From an uncultured Roseibium sp. (GTDB lineage Bacteria > Pseudomonadota > Alphaproteobacteria > Rhizobiales > Stappiaceae): a stretch of 64,000 nt of DNA. The DNA lies in contig NZ_OY780957.1 of assembly GCF_963675985.1 (NCBI RefSeq), positions 558,001-622,000 of the forward strand, given 5' to 3'. The notes under the pieces were generated by a model, which saw nothing but the letters and a program-made list of their open reading frames with translations, did no database searches and was not told the origin of the DNA. Shown one piece after another: positions 24,288 to 33,460 of this stretch (position 1 is the first letter of the stretch; each line of letters starts with the position of its first letter). Position numbers and translations under genes: made by a program.

Positions 24288-24776
24288 ATGGCCGCTGCCG
24301 ACGTTGCAATCATCATGGGAAGCCAGTCCGATTGGCCGACCATGAAACATGCAGCCGAGACTCTCGATCAGCTCGGGATATCCTATGACGCGCGCATCGT
24401 TTCCGCGCACCGCACGCCGGACCGGATGTACGACTTTGCCAAGGGGGCCAAGGCCGAAGGCTTCAAGGTGATCATCGCCGGCGCCGGCGGGGCGGCCCAC
24501 CTGCCCGGGATGACCGCGGCCCTGACCCCCCTGCCCGTCTTCGGTGTTCCCGTCGAAAGCAAGAGCCTGTCCGGCGAGGACAGTCTCCTGTCCATCGTGC
24601 AGATGCCGGGCGGCATTCCGGTCGGAACCCTGGCGATCGGCAAGGCCGGAGCGACCAACGCGGCCCTTCTGACCGCCGCGGTCCTGGCCTTGAGCGATCC
24701 GCAAATCGAGAAGGCCCTGGAAGCCTATCGCGCAGGTCGTACCGCAGATGTCGCCGAGCGGCCGACCGACGACTGA
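24288..24776 (+). CDS. purE: N5-carboxyaminoimidazole ribonucleotide mutase
   Basis: 162 residues, the usual length. The class I PurE motifs are intact: IIMGSQSDWPTMKHAAETL at residues 7-25, the catalytic His in VSAHRTPDRMYDF and the AGAGGAAHLPGM loop. It converts N5-CAIR to CAIR in purine synthesis. purK follows after 24 bases, so the two form an operon. Confidence 0.97.
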   Translation: MAAADVAIIMGSQSDWPTMKHAAETLDQLGISYDARIVSAHRTPDRMYDFAKGAKAEGFKVIIAGAGGAAHLPGMTAALTPLPVFGVPVESKSLSGEDSLLSIVQMPGGIPVGTLAIGKAGATNAALLTAAVLALSDPQIEKALEAYRAGRTADVAERPTDD

Positions 24777-24800
24777 GCTTCAGCAGGCGAGAGGCAGGCC

Positions 24801-25898
24801 ATGAACGAAAACATCCGTCTTTCCCCCGGCGACACGGTGGGTATTCTGGGCGGCGGTCAGCTCGGCCGCATGCTTGCGCTGTCCGCGGCAAGCCTCGGTC
24901 TGAAAGCCCATATCTTCTGCCCCGACCCGGAAAGCCCCGCCTTCGACGTCTGTTCCACCTATACGATTGCGCCCTATGAGGACATCGGCGCGCTGGACGC
25001 CTTTGCGTCGGCCTGTTCGGCAATCACCTACGAATTCGAAAACGTGCCTGCCCTGACCGCGGCCCATCTCGCCGCGCTCGTCCCGGTGCGGCCGGGTGTC
25101 AAAGCCCTGGAAGTCTCCCAGGATCGCTTGAGCGAAAAGGACTTCCTGTCCGGCTCCGGCGTGGCCCTCGCCGGCTATGCACGTGTCGACAGCGATGAGG
25201 ACCTTCAGGCGGCCCTCGAACGCTTCGACGGCACCGGCGTGTTGAAAACCCGCCGCTTTGGTTATGACGGCAAGGGTCAGATCATGATCCGGAAGCCCGA
25301 AGACGTGAAGGATGCCTTCGACCGAATCGGCCGCGCACCCGCCGTCCTGGAAGAGCTGATCGGCTTCGAGCGCGAAGTCTCGGTGATCGTCGCCCGCGAT
25401 ATCGACGGCAAATGCGATGCCTACGACGTTTGCGAAAACCATCACGAGAACCACATCCTGAAGACCTCGACCGTGCCGGCGAAGGTCAGCGCAACAACTG
25501 CGGCGGCGGCCCGCGAGATGGCGATCCGGATCGCATCCTCCCTCGACTATGTCGGCGTGATGGGTGTGGAGATGTTCCTGTCGCGCGGAACCGACGGCGA
25601 AACCCTTCGGGTCAACGAGATCGCGCCGCGCGTGCACAATTCCGGTCACTGGACCGAGGATGCCTGCCTGACGTCCCAGTTCGAGCAGCACATGCGCGCG
25701 GTTGCCGGCTGGCGGCTCGGTGCCTGCGCCCGCCATTCCGACGTGGTCATGGAAAACCTGATCGGCGACGAATGCGACGCCTGGCCTGAAATCCTGGCCG
25801 ACCCGAACGCCAGACTGCATCTCTACGGCAAGCGCGAGGCGCGGCCGGGCCGCAAGATGGGCCACGTCAACCGGATCAGCCCACTCACGTCCGAATAA
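24801..25898 (+). CDS. purK: N5-carboxyaminoimidazole ribonucleotide synthase
   Basis: 365 residues. The ATP-grasp protein has the N-terminal GILGGGQLGRMLALSAASLG, the grasp-domain KTRRFGYDGKGQ at about 149-160 and the metal site VNEIAPRVHNSGHWT at about 274-288. It makes N5-CAIR from AIR, ATP and bicarbonate for PurE. GGCGAGAGGCAGGCC precedes the ATG. The MATE gene converges 18 bases downstream. Confidence 0.97.
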   Translation: MNENIRLSPGDTVGILGGGQLGRMLALSAASLGLKAHIFCPDPESPAFDVCSTYTIAPYEDIGALDAFASACSAITYEFENVPALTAAHLAALVPVRPGVKALEVSQDRLSEKDFLSGSGVALAGYARVDSDEDLQAALERFDGTGVLKTRRFGYDGKGQIMIRKPEDVKDAFDRIGRAPAVLEELIGFEREVSVIVARDIDGKCDAYDVCENHHENHILKTSTVPAKVSATTAAAAREMAIRIASSLDYVGVMGVEMFLSRGTDGETLRVNEIAPRVHNSGHWTEDACLTSQFEQHMRAVAGWRLGACARHSDVVMENLIGDECDAWPEILADPNARLHLYGKREARPGRKMGHVNRISPLTSE

Positions 25899-25916
25899 GC
25901 GGAACTTGCTGAGGTT

Positions 25917-27311
25917 TCAGGACAGCAACCCCAGGGCCTCTCGGCGATAGAACCGGCGATTGGCGAAAATGGCGACGGTCAGCAATCCACCGGCAAGCCC
26001 GCCCCAGATGCCGACGCCCCCCATGCCGAGACCGAAGCCGAGCCCCAGTGACAGGCTGATCCCGATCACCCAGTAACCGCCGAACGCGTAAATCAGCGGC
26101 ACCTTGGTATCGCCCAGGCCGCGCAGGTTGTTGACGCCGATGATCTGGGCCCCGTCGGCAATCTGGAAGAGCGCCGCCACCGCCAGGTACGAGGCGCCGA
26201 AAGCCAGCACCGCCTGGGACTGCGGATTACTGAAATCCAGGTAAAGCGAAATCAGCGTTTCGGGGATCGACCGGAAAATCACGGCGAAACACGTCATGCA
26301 GATCACGGTGATCACAAGGGCCGTCCAGCCCGCGCGTCCGACCCCCGCGTGATCCCGGCGCCCGGACGCCAGACCGACCCGGGTCATGGCGGCCTGACTG
26401 AGCCCCACCGGCACCATGAAGGTCAGAGAGGCGATCTGCAATGCGATCCCGTGACCGGCCAATTGCAGGGTTCCGAGCCAGCCCATCATGATCGCGGAGG
26501 CTGAAAACAGTGCCGCTTCCAGAATGATCGTCACGGCGATCGGCAGCCCCAGGCGCAGGATCTGGAAAAACGCCGGCCAGTCGGACCGCCAGATCCGGCC
26601 GAATATCGCGTAGCGCTTCAACCGGGGATGCAGCGCCGCATAGGCGAACAGCAATATCATCGTGACGGTGGAACTGATGACCGACGCGATCCCCGCGCCG
26701 ACGAGTTCAAGACGGGGAAACCCGAAGTGGCCGAAGATCAGCAGATAATCGAGAAACGCATTGGCGAGCGCTCCGGCAATTGTCGCCCAAAGAACCACCT
26801 GGGCCCGCTCCATGATCGTCAGGAACCCGCGCACCGCCATGATGCTCAACGCCGGAAACATGGTCCACTTGAGGACACCCATATAGCCCGCCGCGATAGC
26901 CGAGATTTGAGGATCCTGCCCGAGGAATACCCAGATCTCCTCGGCATAAAGGATCAGCCCCCAGACGGGCAGGCAATAAAACGCGACGACCCAGAATGCC
27001 ATACGGACCGACCGGCGCAATTCGCGCAGGTCCTGCCGTCCACGGGCCTTGGCGGCCAGAGGGATCACCGCCTGGATCACGCCCATGCCGAAGAACCAGA
27101 GCAACATGTACATGTTGAACGCCAGCACAGACGCCGCAAGTTCCTGCGCGCCCAGGCGGCCGATCATCAAAACGTCGGTCGTGTTGATCGCCATCTGGGC
27201 CAGTTGAGCCCCGACCAGCGGCAAGCCGAGCGCAAGCGTCGGGCGGATGTCGCTCTTCCAAAGCGCCAGAAAACCGCCGTTGCCCGGACGGATACCGTCC
27301 CAGCCAGCCAT
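25917..27311 (-). CDS. MATE family efflux transporter
   Basis: 464 residues from ATG 27309-27311, preceded by GGGAGG six bases upstream; the longer reading to 27473 is rejected. Twelve hydrophobic segments are apparent in two homologous halves, with MATE features such as GLPLVGAQLAQMAINTTDVLMIGRLG near the N-terminus and PVGLSQAAMTRVGLASGRRD in the second half. It belongs to the NorM branch by look, exporting cationic drugs by Na+ or H+ antiport. Ligands unknown. Confidence 0.92.
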   Translation of the reverse strand: MAGWDGIRPGNGGFLALWKSDIRPTLALGLPLVGAQLAQMAINTTDVLMIGRLGAQELAASVLAFNMYMLLWFFGMGVIQAVIPLAAKARGRQDLRELRRSVRMAFWVVAFYCLPVWGLILYAEEIWVFLGQDPQISAIAAGYMGVLKWTMFPALSIMAVRGFLTIMERAQVVLWATIAGALANAFLDYLLIFGHFGFPRLELVGAGIASVISSTVTMILLFAYAALHPRLKRYAIFGRIWRSDWPAFFQILRLGLPIAVTIILEAALFSASAIMMGWLGTLQLAGHGIALQIASLTFMVPVGLSQAAMTRVGLASGRRDHAGVGRAGWTALVITVICMTCFAVIFRSIPETLISLYLDFSNPQSQAVLAFGASYLAVAALFQIADGAQIIGVNNLRGLGDTKVPLIYAFGGYWVIGISLSLGLGFGLGMGGVGIWGGLAGGLLTVAIFANRRFYRREALGLLS

Positions 27312-27688
27312 GTGAGCCTCCCGGAAATCGCACGCTGCCTCGACACGTCGTCCGCAACAATGCGTACTTCCCCTGTACCCCGCGAAAGCCGCCCTGTCCA
27401 GAACACCGGATGAAGCCTCAGGAATGGCTGAATTCCGCGCGAAAATCTTTGTGAATGCCTGTGGACAATCCACAGACCTTCTGATATGACCGCGCGCATT
27501 GTGAGCGGCGCGTCAGCGGCGACGTTTATCCGTACGCATGTGCAAATCCGAATCTTCACAGACTTTGGAACGCCCATGCAGTTCGGAAACGGACACCACA
27601 GCAGACGACAAAAACGTTCATACGGCAATTCAGGTTACAATCACGGTCGCGGGAAACTCGCGACTCGTCTCAGAACGGGAAAAGACGC
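27312..27688. other. Divergent intergenic region before rpsU
   Basis: 377 bases between the MATE gene and rpsU. Two short plus-strand frames overlap rpsU but lack recognisable patterns. A hairpin GTCGCG-GGAAACT-CGCGAC at about 27646-27664 lies 25 bases before the rpsU start and may affect its translation. Nothing else is supported. Confidence 0.4.
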
Positions 27689-27916
27689 GTGCAGGTTCTG
27701 GTTCGCGACAACAACGTCGATCAGGCGCTCAGAGCGCTGAAAAAAAAGTTGCAGCGTGAAGGTGTCTTCCGCGAAATGAAACTCCGTGGCCATTTCGAAA
27801 AGCCGTCGGAAAAGAAGGCGCGCGAAAAGGCTGAAGCCGTTCGCCGCGCCCGCAAGCTGGCTCGCAAACAGGCTCAGCGCGAAGGCCTGCTTCCCGGCCG
27901 CTCTTCCCGCCACTAA
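27689..27916 (+). CDS. rpsU: 30S ribosomal protein bS21
   Basis: 75 residues from GTG 27689. It matches bS21: MQVLVRDNNVDQALRALKKKLQ, FREMKLRGHFEKPSEKKARE, then RRARKLARKQAQREGLLP. The GTG start gives the family's MQVLVRDNN beginning. A terminator with a T-rich tail follows at 27961, so it is a single-gene unit. Confidence 0.96.
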   Translation: MQVLVRDNNVDQALRALKKKLQREGVFREMKLRGHFEKPSEKKAREKAEAVRRARKLARKQAQREGLLPGRSSRH

Positions 27917-27960
27917 GGGTGCGGGTCAGACTACATAGCTGATGTCGGGCCAAAATCCGG

Positions 27961-27997
27961 GCCGGCCGAATAATCGGCCGGCTTTTACTTTTTATTC
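27961..27997 (+). terminator. Rho-independent terminator of rpsU
   Basis: The 9-base stem GCCGGCCGA / TCGGCCGGC with a 4-base loop is followed by TTTTACTTTTTATT. Confidence 0.85.
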
Positions 27998-28075
27998 TGG
28001 CCTCAAAACGTATTTTCGACACGATCACACTCCAAGCAAACGTTTCAGCTTTCAAAGCACAGGCAACCGGACTGA

Positions 28076-28942
28076 ATGATTCAGCACCCATCACATGCAA
28101 TGCGCTCCGCCCTCAATCCGAAACATACACTCGGCCTTTTGCTCGCCGTGGGGATTGCGGCAGGCCTGGGTGGATGCCAGTCCAGCGGTGTTTATGACGA
28201 CGTTCCGATCGACCGGGCGGTCGGTTCCTCCGCCAACATCGATTCGCTGACGGCCGTGATCGAAGCCAATCCGCGGGATGCAAGCGCGTACAATACGCGC
28301 GGCATCGCCTACGGACAGGCAGGCAAGCTCGACAAGGCGATCGCCGATTTCAATATCGCGCTGCAGCTCGATCCGCGCTCCTACCAGACCTATACCAACC
28401 GGGCGCTCGTCTTTCGCCGCATGGGCAATACCCAGCAGGCGATTGCCGACTATACCCGGGCGATCAACATCAAGCCGGATTACGACGCGGCCTATGTGGG
28501 CCGCGGCAACGCCTACCGGACCCAGGGCAACTACAGCGCCGCTCTGGCCGACTTCAATTCGGTCATCGCCCGGAACAGCGGCGATGCCCGCGCCTACTAC
28601 AATCGCGGCCTGATCTACCAGGCCCAGGGCCAGCAAGCCCAGGCGATCGAGGATTTCGCGACAGCGATCGGCCTGAGCCCGAATGTCAGCGAGATCTACA
28701 CCGCCCGCGGCATCTCCTATCTGGCCATCAACGATCCGAACGCGGCGTTCACCGACCTGTCCATGGCCGTGAACCTCGACAAGCGGTCGGCCGTCGCCTG
28801 GGCGAACCGCGGCGCGGCCCTGGAGCTTCTGGGCAGGCTGAAAGACGCCCGCAGGAACTACAACAAGGCCTTGAACCTGGATAATTCCAATACTCTGGCC
28901 CGTGACGGCCTGACCCGGGTCAACAGGTCCATGAAATCCTAG
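28076..28942 (+). CDS. TPR-repeat lipoprotein
   Basis: 288 residues with a lipoprotein signal (LLLAVGIAAGLGGC, Cys at about 34) and then at least five tetratricopeptide repeats, each with a YNTRG, YTNRA, YVGRGN, YYNRG or YTARG start (about 70-280). It should be anchored in the envelope and act as a protein-interaction scaffold, like NlpI-type lipoproteins. The start at 28076 is uncertain; the ATG at 28100 is also possible, and neither has a good ribosome site. No partner gene is adjacent. Confidence 0.88.
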   Translation: MIQHPSHAMRSALNPKHTLGLLLAVGIAAGLGGCQSSGVYDDVPIDRAVGSSANIDSLTAVIEANPRDASAYNTRGIAYGQAGKLDKAIADFNIALQLDPRSYQTYTNRALVFRRMGNTQQAIADYTRAINIKPDYDAAYVGRGNAYRTQGNYSAALADFNSVIARNSGDARAYYNRGLIYQAQGQQAQAIEDFATAIGLSPNVSEIYTARGISYLAINDPNAAFTDLSMAVNLDKRSAVAWANRGAALELLGRLKDARRNYNKALNLDNSNTLARDGLTRVNRSMKS

Positions 28943-29062
28943 GATCAGAACCGGGGACCTTTCACGGGCTGACGCACCGCGCTACCCGTGACTTCGATCA
29001 TTTTCCGCGACATCGATAGCCGTTAAGCTGCCTCCTCCGGACATCACGAGGGAGCCTAGGTC

Positions 29063-29656
29063 ATGGCGAACGGTCGCAAAATACTTGTCATCGACGGTCA
29101 CCCGGATCCGGAATCCGACCACTTCTGCCATGCCCTCGCCCAAAGCTATCGCCAGGGCGCCGAAAGCGGAGGGCACATTGTCGATGTGGTGCGGATCGCC
29201 GATCTCGACTTTCCTTTCCTGCGCTCGCCAAAGGATTACGACACAGCCCCTGTCCCGACGTCCCTGGACCAGGTCACGCAGGAGATGCTTGCGGCGGATC
29301 ATGTCGTCCTGATCTATCCGCTGTGGCTTGGAACCCTGCCGGCGCTCACGAAAGCCTTTCTCGAGCAGGTCTTCCATCGCGATACCGCCTTCGAACCCGC
29401 CGAGGAAGGCAAATGGCCCAAGGGGCGGCTGACAGGCAAGTCCGCCCGGGTGATCGTGACCATGGGCATGCCTGCCCTCGCTTATCGTTTTTGGTATGGC
29501 GCGCACAGCCTCAAGAGCCTGGAGCGCAACATCCTGAAGTTCATCGGCTTCAAACCGGTCCGGGACACGATTTTCGGCATGGTGGAGGCGGTCAGCGAAG
29601 ACAAACGCAAGGGCTGGCTGAAGCAGGTCGAGGACCTGGGACGGCAGGCGGTCTAA
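29063..29656 (+). CDS. NAD(P)H-dependent oxidoreductase, flavodoxin-fold (quinone reductase/KefF-like)
   Basis: 197 residues. It begins KILVIDGHPDPESDHFCHALA, the flavodoxin-2/NQO1-like phosphate loop, with YPLWLGTLPALTKAFLEQVF at about 92-112 and GMPALAYRFWYGAHSLKSLERN at about 132-154. It should bind FMN/FAD and reduce quinones with NAD(P)H in the cytoplasm. The exact electron acceptor is unknown. GGGAGCCTAGGTC precedes the ATG. Confidence 0.85.
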   Translation: MANGRKILVIDGHPDPESDHFCHALAQSYRQGAESGGHIVDVVRIADLDFPFLRSPKDYDTAPVPTSLDQVTQEMLAADHVVLIYPLWLGTLPALTKAFLEQVFHRDTAFEPAEEGKWPKGRLTGKSARVIVTMGMPALAYRFWYGAHSLKSLERNILKFIGFKPVRDTIFGMVEAVSEDKRKGWLKQVEDLGRQAV

Positions 29657-29657
29657 G

Positions 29658-29753
29658 GCATGTCGCGTTCATTCGAATTCACGTGACATGCTCTATCCGT
29701 TTCTGACGCACGTCTTGTTGCGAAAAACCGGTATCCACTTTTTCGCGACGTGC
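29658..29753. repeat. Pair of adjacent palindromes (REP-like intergenic repeat)
   Basis: Palindrome 1 has arms GCATGTCGCG (29658-29667) and CGTGACATGC (29682-29691) with one mismatch. Palindrome 2 has outer arms GCACGTC (29708-29714) and GACGTGC (29747-29753) and inner arms GCGAAAAA (29720-29727) and TTTTTCGC (29739-29746) around ACCGGTATCCAC. The core resembles dispersed repeats common between genes in Rhizobiales genomes; copy number cannot be tested here. Confidence 0.6.
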
Positions 29754-29826
29754 ATTAAGGCGCCTCCCGACGAGAGCGAGTAAATCCCCCATCACAAGAT
29801 GAACCGAGCAGGCGCTGTTCAATCCC

Positions 29827-31113
29827 TCAAGCGGCATAGATCGCCACAGGCTTGCCGACACCACGCAGGGCGTGTTCGCCCATGGCGTTGAGGCCGGTCA
29901 GAAGGTCACGGGAGAGGACCTCACGGACCGGTTCGGTCAGAAGCAGCTCGCAGCCCAGCGGCTTGCATAAGGATTCCACCCGGCTGGTCTCGTTGATGGC
30001 GCGGCCAATCACGGTGAAGTCGAGCCGCTCCTCGCCGCCCACATTTCCGAAAAACACTTCGCCCCGATGGAGGCCGATTCCGATCTTCAGAGGGTGCCAG
30101 TAAGCTGGATCCGGCAGGTCCTGCGGCGGGGGGGTGGTGTTGAGATCCTCAATGGCCTTGAGCGCTGCCCGGGCTGCCTTCACCGCCGCGTTGGCGGCAT
30201 CGGTTTCCCCGAGCGCCTTCTGGTCGAAGACGGCAAGGACGCCGTCTCCCATGAACTTCAGGATGTCGCCACCGTGGCCGAGGACCGCATTCGAGATCCT
30301 GTCGAAATAGGCGTTGAGGATTGCCGTCACTTCCGGGCCGGAGAGCCGGTCGGCGAGCTGGGTAAAACCGCGCATGTCAGCCATGAACACAACGGCCCGG
30401 ATGGCTTCGCCATCGCCGCGTTTGATTTCGCCGTCCAGCACCCGCTGTCCCGCAATAGGGCCGAGATAGGTGTCGGCGACGTTGCGGGCGATGCGCTGTA
30501 CGATATGACGCTCGATATGCAGGGCCAAGAGGTCGATCAGGCTGCGGATCTTGTCCTTTTCCAACGGCGAGAACCCACCGGGCCGCATCGAGGCCAGCGT
30601 CATCGCGTTACTTTTCTCGTGAGAGGAACTGAGCGGCAGGGCGACATAGGTCGTGTAGCCCTCGTCGGCGAGTTCGCGCATCAGCGGTGCGGAATTGGCG
30701 CCTTCCTCATTTTCCAGATCGACCTTGATGGTCTGGCCTTCATTGACGACGAGGAAAAGCGGATTGCGGGTGAAGGCTTCGGTCTTGGGGGCGTTTGCGC
30801 CCGCCGCCACCTCGTCGCAATACATGTCCTGGCTGTTCCAGACCCAGGAAAAGCCGATAACGCGCGGATGCAGCGTGCCGATATGCAACGTTGCCCGGTC
30901 AATGCCGAGACCTGCCGCCTTGCAGCGCCACATGAACTCCTCGAACATCAGCATGACATTGTCGATCCGTGTCGCCTCATGCAGCAGCCAGGCATGAAGC
31001 TCCTCGATTGTCAGCGTCTCGGGTGCACAGCCCGGTCCCCGACTGGAGCGGGCGATCAGATAGACATGGGGCGCATATGTGCGCGGGGCGGGGTCAAGCA
31101 CGGCTTTGTTCAT
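29827..31113 (-). CDS. Class III adenylate/guanylate cyclase
   Basis: 428 residues. The C-terminal catalytic domain (about 230-428) has the metal Asp in VVFMADMRGFTQLADRL, the second Asp in KFMGDGVLAVF, HRGEVFFGNVG, and DFTVIGRAIN for base and ribose contacts; the Lys in KFMGD and Asp in DFTVIG favour ATP as substrate. The N-terminal 220 residues hold no membrane helix and look like a sensory domain shared with other rhizobial cyclases, perhaps GAF-like. It makes cAMP from ATP; the signal sensed is unknown. Confidence 0.9.
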   Translation of the reverse strand: MNKAVLDPAPRTYAPHVYLIARSSRGPGCAPETLTIEELHAWLLHEATRIDNVMLMFEEFMWRCKAAGLGIDRATLHIGTLHPRVIGFSWVWNSQDMYCDEVAAGANAPKTEAFTRNPLFLVVNEGQTIKVDLENEEGANSAPLMRELADEGYTTYVALPLSSSHEKSNAMTLASMRPGGFSPLEKDKIRSLIDLLALHIERHIVQRIARNVADTYLGPIAGQRVLDGEIKRGDGEAIRAVVFMADMRGFTQLADRLSGPEVTAILNAYFDRISNAVLGHGGDILKFMGDGVLAVFDQKALGETDAANAAVKAARAALKAIEDLNTTPPPQDLPDPAYWHPLKIGIGLHRGEVFFGNVGGEERLDFTVIGRAINETSRVESLCKPLGCELLLTEPVREVLSRDLLTGLNAMGEHALRGVGKPVAIYAA

Positions 31114-31304
31114 CTAGGCTCCGGAACAATGTCTAGGCTATATCTCGGACGGAGAGGCACAAAGTTCAATCGGAAAACGTCCGGAAGGCGAGAAAGCAAT
31201 CGAAGTGACTTGCGGAAACAGGCGGCCATCCTGAGGAGCCACGCGAACGGCGTCTCGAAGGATGGAATGCAATCTTCAAACCTAACAGCGCACCAAAGAC
31301 GATT

Positions 31305-31970
31305 TCAAAAAGGACATTCCGCGCGGAACGTAACCAGCCTGCCGTCCGCCGGATGATGTAACGTCAGCTCTTCGGCATGCAATGCAAGCCGGCTGGAAGC
31401 GTCAAGGGCGGCCCCTTCGGCATAAAAACGGTCACCGGCAATCGGATGGCCGAGCGCCAGCATATGGACCCGCAACTGGTGCGAGCGCCCCGTCAGGGGG
31501 TAGAGCTGCACCCGTGCCGTGGCCCCGTCCCGCTCAACCACCTTCCAGCGCGTCAAGGCCGGTTTGCCGCGGTCGTGACAGACCATCTGTTTGGGCCGGT
31601 TGGGCCAGTCGCAGATGAGAGGCAGATCGACCTCGCCCTCGTCGGCCGCCGGTTGCCCCCAGATCCGGGCAACATAGACCTTTTTTGTCTTTCGACGCTC
31701 GAACTGAAGTCCCAGATGCCTGTGCGCTGCCGGATTCGTGGCAAGCGCCATGACACCGGACGTATCCATGTCGAGACGATGGACGATCCGTGCCTCCGGA
31801 AAAGCATTCCGGGCGCGCGCCTCGATGCAATCGGCATGTTCGGCAGCCTTGCCCGGCACGCTCAACAGTCCGCTCGGCTTGTTGACCACCAGCAGATCCT
31901 CATCCCGGTGGAGCACCTCCAGCCAAGGCTCGACAGGCGGATCGTAGATAAATGCGGGTGGCGCGGACAT
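31305..31970 (-). CDS. RluA-family pseudouridine synthase
   Basis: 221 residues from ATG 31968-31970. The catalytic motif RIVHRLDMDTSGVMALA (Asp in HRLD) lies at about 62-78, with LLVVNKPSGLLSVPG before it and the C-terminal TGRSHQLRVHMLALGHPIAGD. No S4 domain precedes it, so it is the RluA/TruC-like group modifying rRNA or tRNA uridines. The exact RNA target is unclear. Confidence 0.9.
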   Translation of the reverse strand: MSAPPAFIYDPPVEPWLEVLHRDEDLLVVNKPSGLLSVPGKAAEHADCIEARARNAFPEARIVHRLDMDTSGVMALATNPAAHRHLGLQFERRKTKKVYVARIWGQPAADEGEVDLPLICDWPNRPKQMVCHDRGKPALTRWKVVERDGATARVQLYPLTGRSHQLRVHMLALGHPIAGDRFYAEGAALDASSRLALHAEELTLHHPADGRLVTFRAECPF

Positions 31971-31995
31971 GCAGCGCTTATACCGCCTTCCCGGC

Positions 31996-32030
31996 AAAAG
32001 AAAAGGCGCGGGTTTCTGTCCCGCGCCTTT
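31996..32030 (-). terminator. Rho-independent terminator of the pnt operon
   Basis: The stem AAAGGCGCGGG / CCCGCGCCTTT with a 7-base loop is read on the minus strand into TTTTCTTTTG, 24 bases after the pntB stop. Confidence 0.85.
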
Positions 32031-32053
32031 CGAAAGTCGGATGGTCTGAAAGA

Positions 32054-33448
32054 TCAGAACGCCTTGACGATTTCCTCGGTCATCTTCTTGGCGTCGCCGA
32101 ACAGCATCATCGTCTTGTCGAGGAAGAACAGCTCGTTCTGGATACCGGCATAACCGGAGCCCATGCCGCGCTTGACGAAGAGAACCGTACCGGCCTTGTC
32201 GACGTCGAGGATCGGCATGCCGTAAATCGGCGATTGCGGATCGTCACGGGCAGACGGGTTGGTCACATCGTTCGCCCCGATCACGTAAGCCACATCGGCC
32301 TGCGCGAATTCGGAGTTGATGTCTTCCAGTTCGAACACCTCGTCATAAGGCACGTTGGCTTCCGCAAGGAGCACGTTCATGTGCCCCGGCATGCGGCCCG
32401 CGACCGGGTGAATGGCGTATTTCACCTCGACGCCTTCTTCCTTCAGAAGATCGCACATTTCGCGCAGGGCATGCTGGGCCTGGGCGACGGCCATGCCGTA
32501 ACCCGGTACGATGATGACCTTGGACGCGTTCTTCATGATGAAGGCCGCGTCTTCGGCCGAGCCCTGCTTGACCGGGCGCTCTTCCTCGTCACCGCCGGAA
32601 GGACCGGCGGTTTCGCCGCCAAAGCCGCCGAGGATCACCGAGATGAACGAGCGGTTCATGCCCTTGCACATGATGTAGGACAGGATCGCCCCCGACGAAC
32701 CGACGAGCGCGCCGGTAATGATCAGGGCCATGTTGCCGAGGGTGAAACCGATACCGGCTGCCGCCCACCCCGAATAGGAGTTGAGCATGGAAACCACCAC
32801 CGGCATATCCGCGCCCCCGATCGGAATGATGATCAGGACGCCGAACAGGAACGCCACCAGCACCAGACCCCAGAAGATGACGGCGCTTTCGGTGTTGACC
32901 AGACCGACGACCAGAAGCACGAGGCCGATCGCCAGCGCGAGGTTGATCAGGTGGCGGCCCGGCAGCATGATCGGCTTGCCCGACATGCGTCCGTCCAGTT
33001 TCAGGAAAGCGATGACCGAACCGGTGAAGGTGATCGCGCCGATCGCGGCCCCGATAGCGGCTTCGACCAGTGCCTGGGCATGGATATGGCCCGGAGCGCC
33101 GATGCCGAACGCCTCAGGCGCATAAAGCGCGCTTGCCGCGACGAAGACGGCTGCCAGGCCCACCAGCGAGTGAAACGCGGCAACCAGCTGCGGCATGGCC
33201 GTCATGGGAATGCGACGGGCGGTGACCGCGCCGACACCGCCACCGATGCCCACGCCGGCCACAATCAGAAGACCGGAACCGAAGCTAACGCCCGAGGCAA
33301 ACAGGGTCGTCACGACGGCGATGGTCATGCCGAGCATGCCGTAGTAGTTGCCCTTGCGCGAGCTTTCCGGGTTGGACAGGCCGCGAAGGGCCATGATGAA
33401 GAGAACGGCGGAAACGAGGTAGAGGAGCGCAGTGATATTTGCTGACAT
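32054..33448 (-). CDS. pntB: NAD(P) transhydrogenase subunit beta
   Basis: 464 residues. An N-terminal membrane region with about eight or nine helices is followed by the NADP-binding dIII domain with VIIVPGYGMAVAQAQHAL at about 308-325, KYAIHPVAGRMPGHMNVLLAEANVPYDEVFELEDIN and VIGANDVTNPSA. The enzyme couples the proton gradient to NADPH formation in the inner membrane. It is last in the order pntA1-pntA2-pntB; the gap to pntA2 is 12 bases. Confidence 0.96.
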   Translation of the reverse strand: MSANITALLYLVSAVLFIMALRGLSNPESSRKGNYYGMLGMTIAVVTTLFASGVSFGSGLLIVAGVGIGGGVGAVTARRIPMTAMPQLVAAFHSLVGLAAVFVAASALYAPEAFGIGAPGHIHAQALVEAAIGAAIGAITFTGSVIAFLKLDGRMSGKPIMLPGRHLINLALAIGLVLLVVGLVNTESAVIFWGLVLVAFLFGVLIIIPIGGADMPVVVSMLNSYSGWAAAGIGFTLGNMALIITGALVGSSGAILSYIMCKGMNRSFISVILGGFGGETAGPSGGDEEERPVKQGSAEDAAFIMKNASKVIIVPGYGMAVAQAQHALREMCDLLKEEGVEVKYAIHPVAGRMPGHMNVLLAEANVPYDEVFELEDINSEFAQADVAYVIGANDVTNPSARDDPQSPIYGMPILDVDKAGTVLFVKRGMGSGYAGIQNELFFLDKTMMLFGDAKKMTEEIVKAF

Positions 33449-33460
33449 CAGATCGGTCTC

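Noticed and set aside
30067..31356. 429-residue plus-strand frame
   Set aside because: Antisense to the adenylate cyclase, which has all its catalytic motifs on the minus strand.
31952..33445. 497-residue plus-strand frame
   Set aside because: Antisense to pntB; rich in His/Asp/Arg as expected of a shadow.
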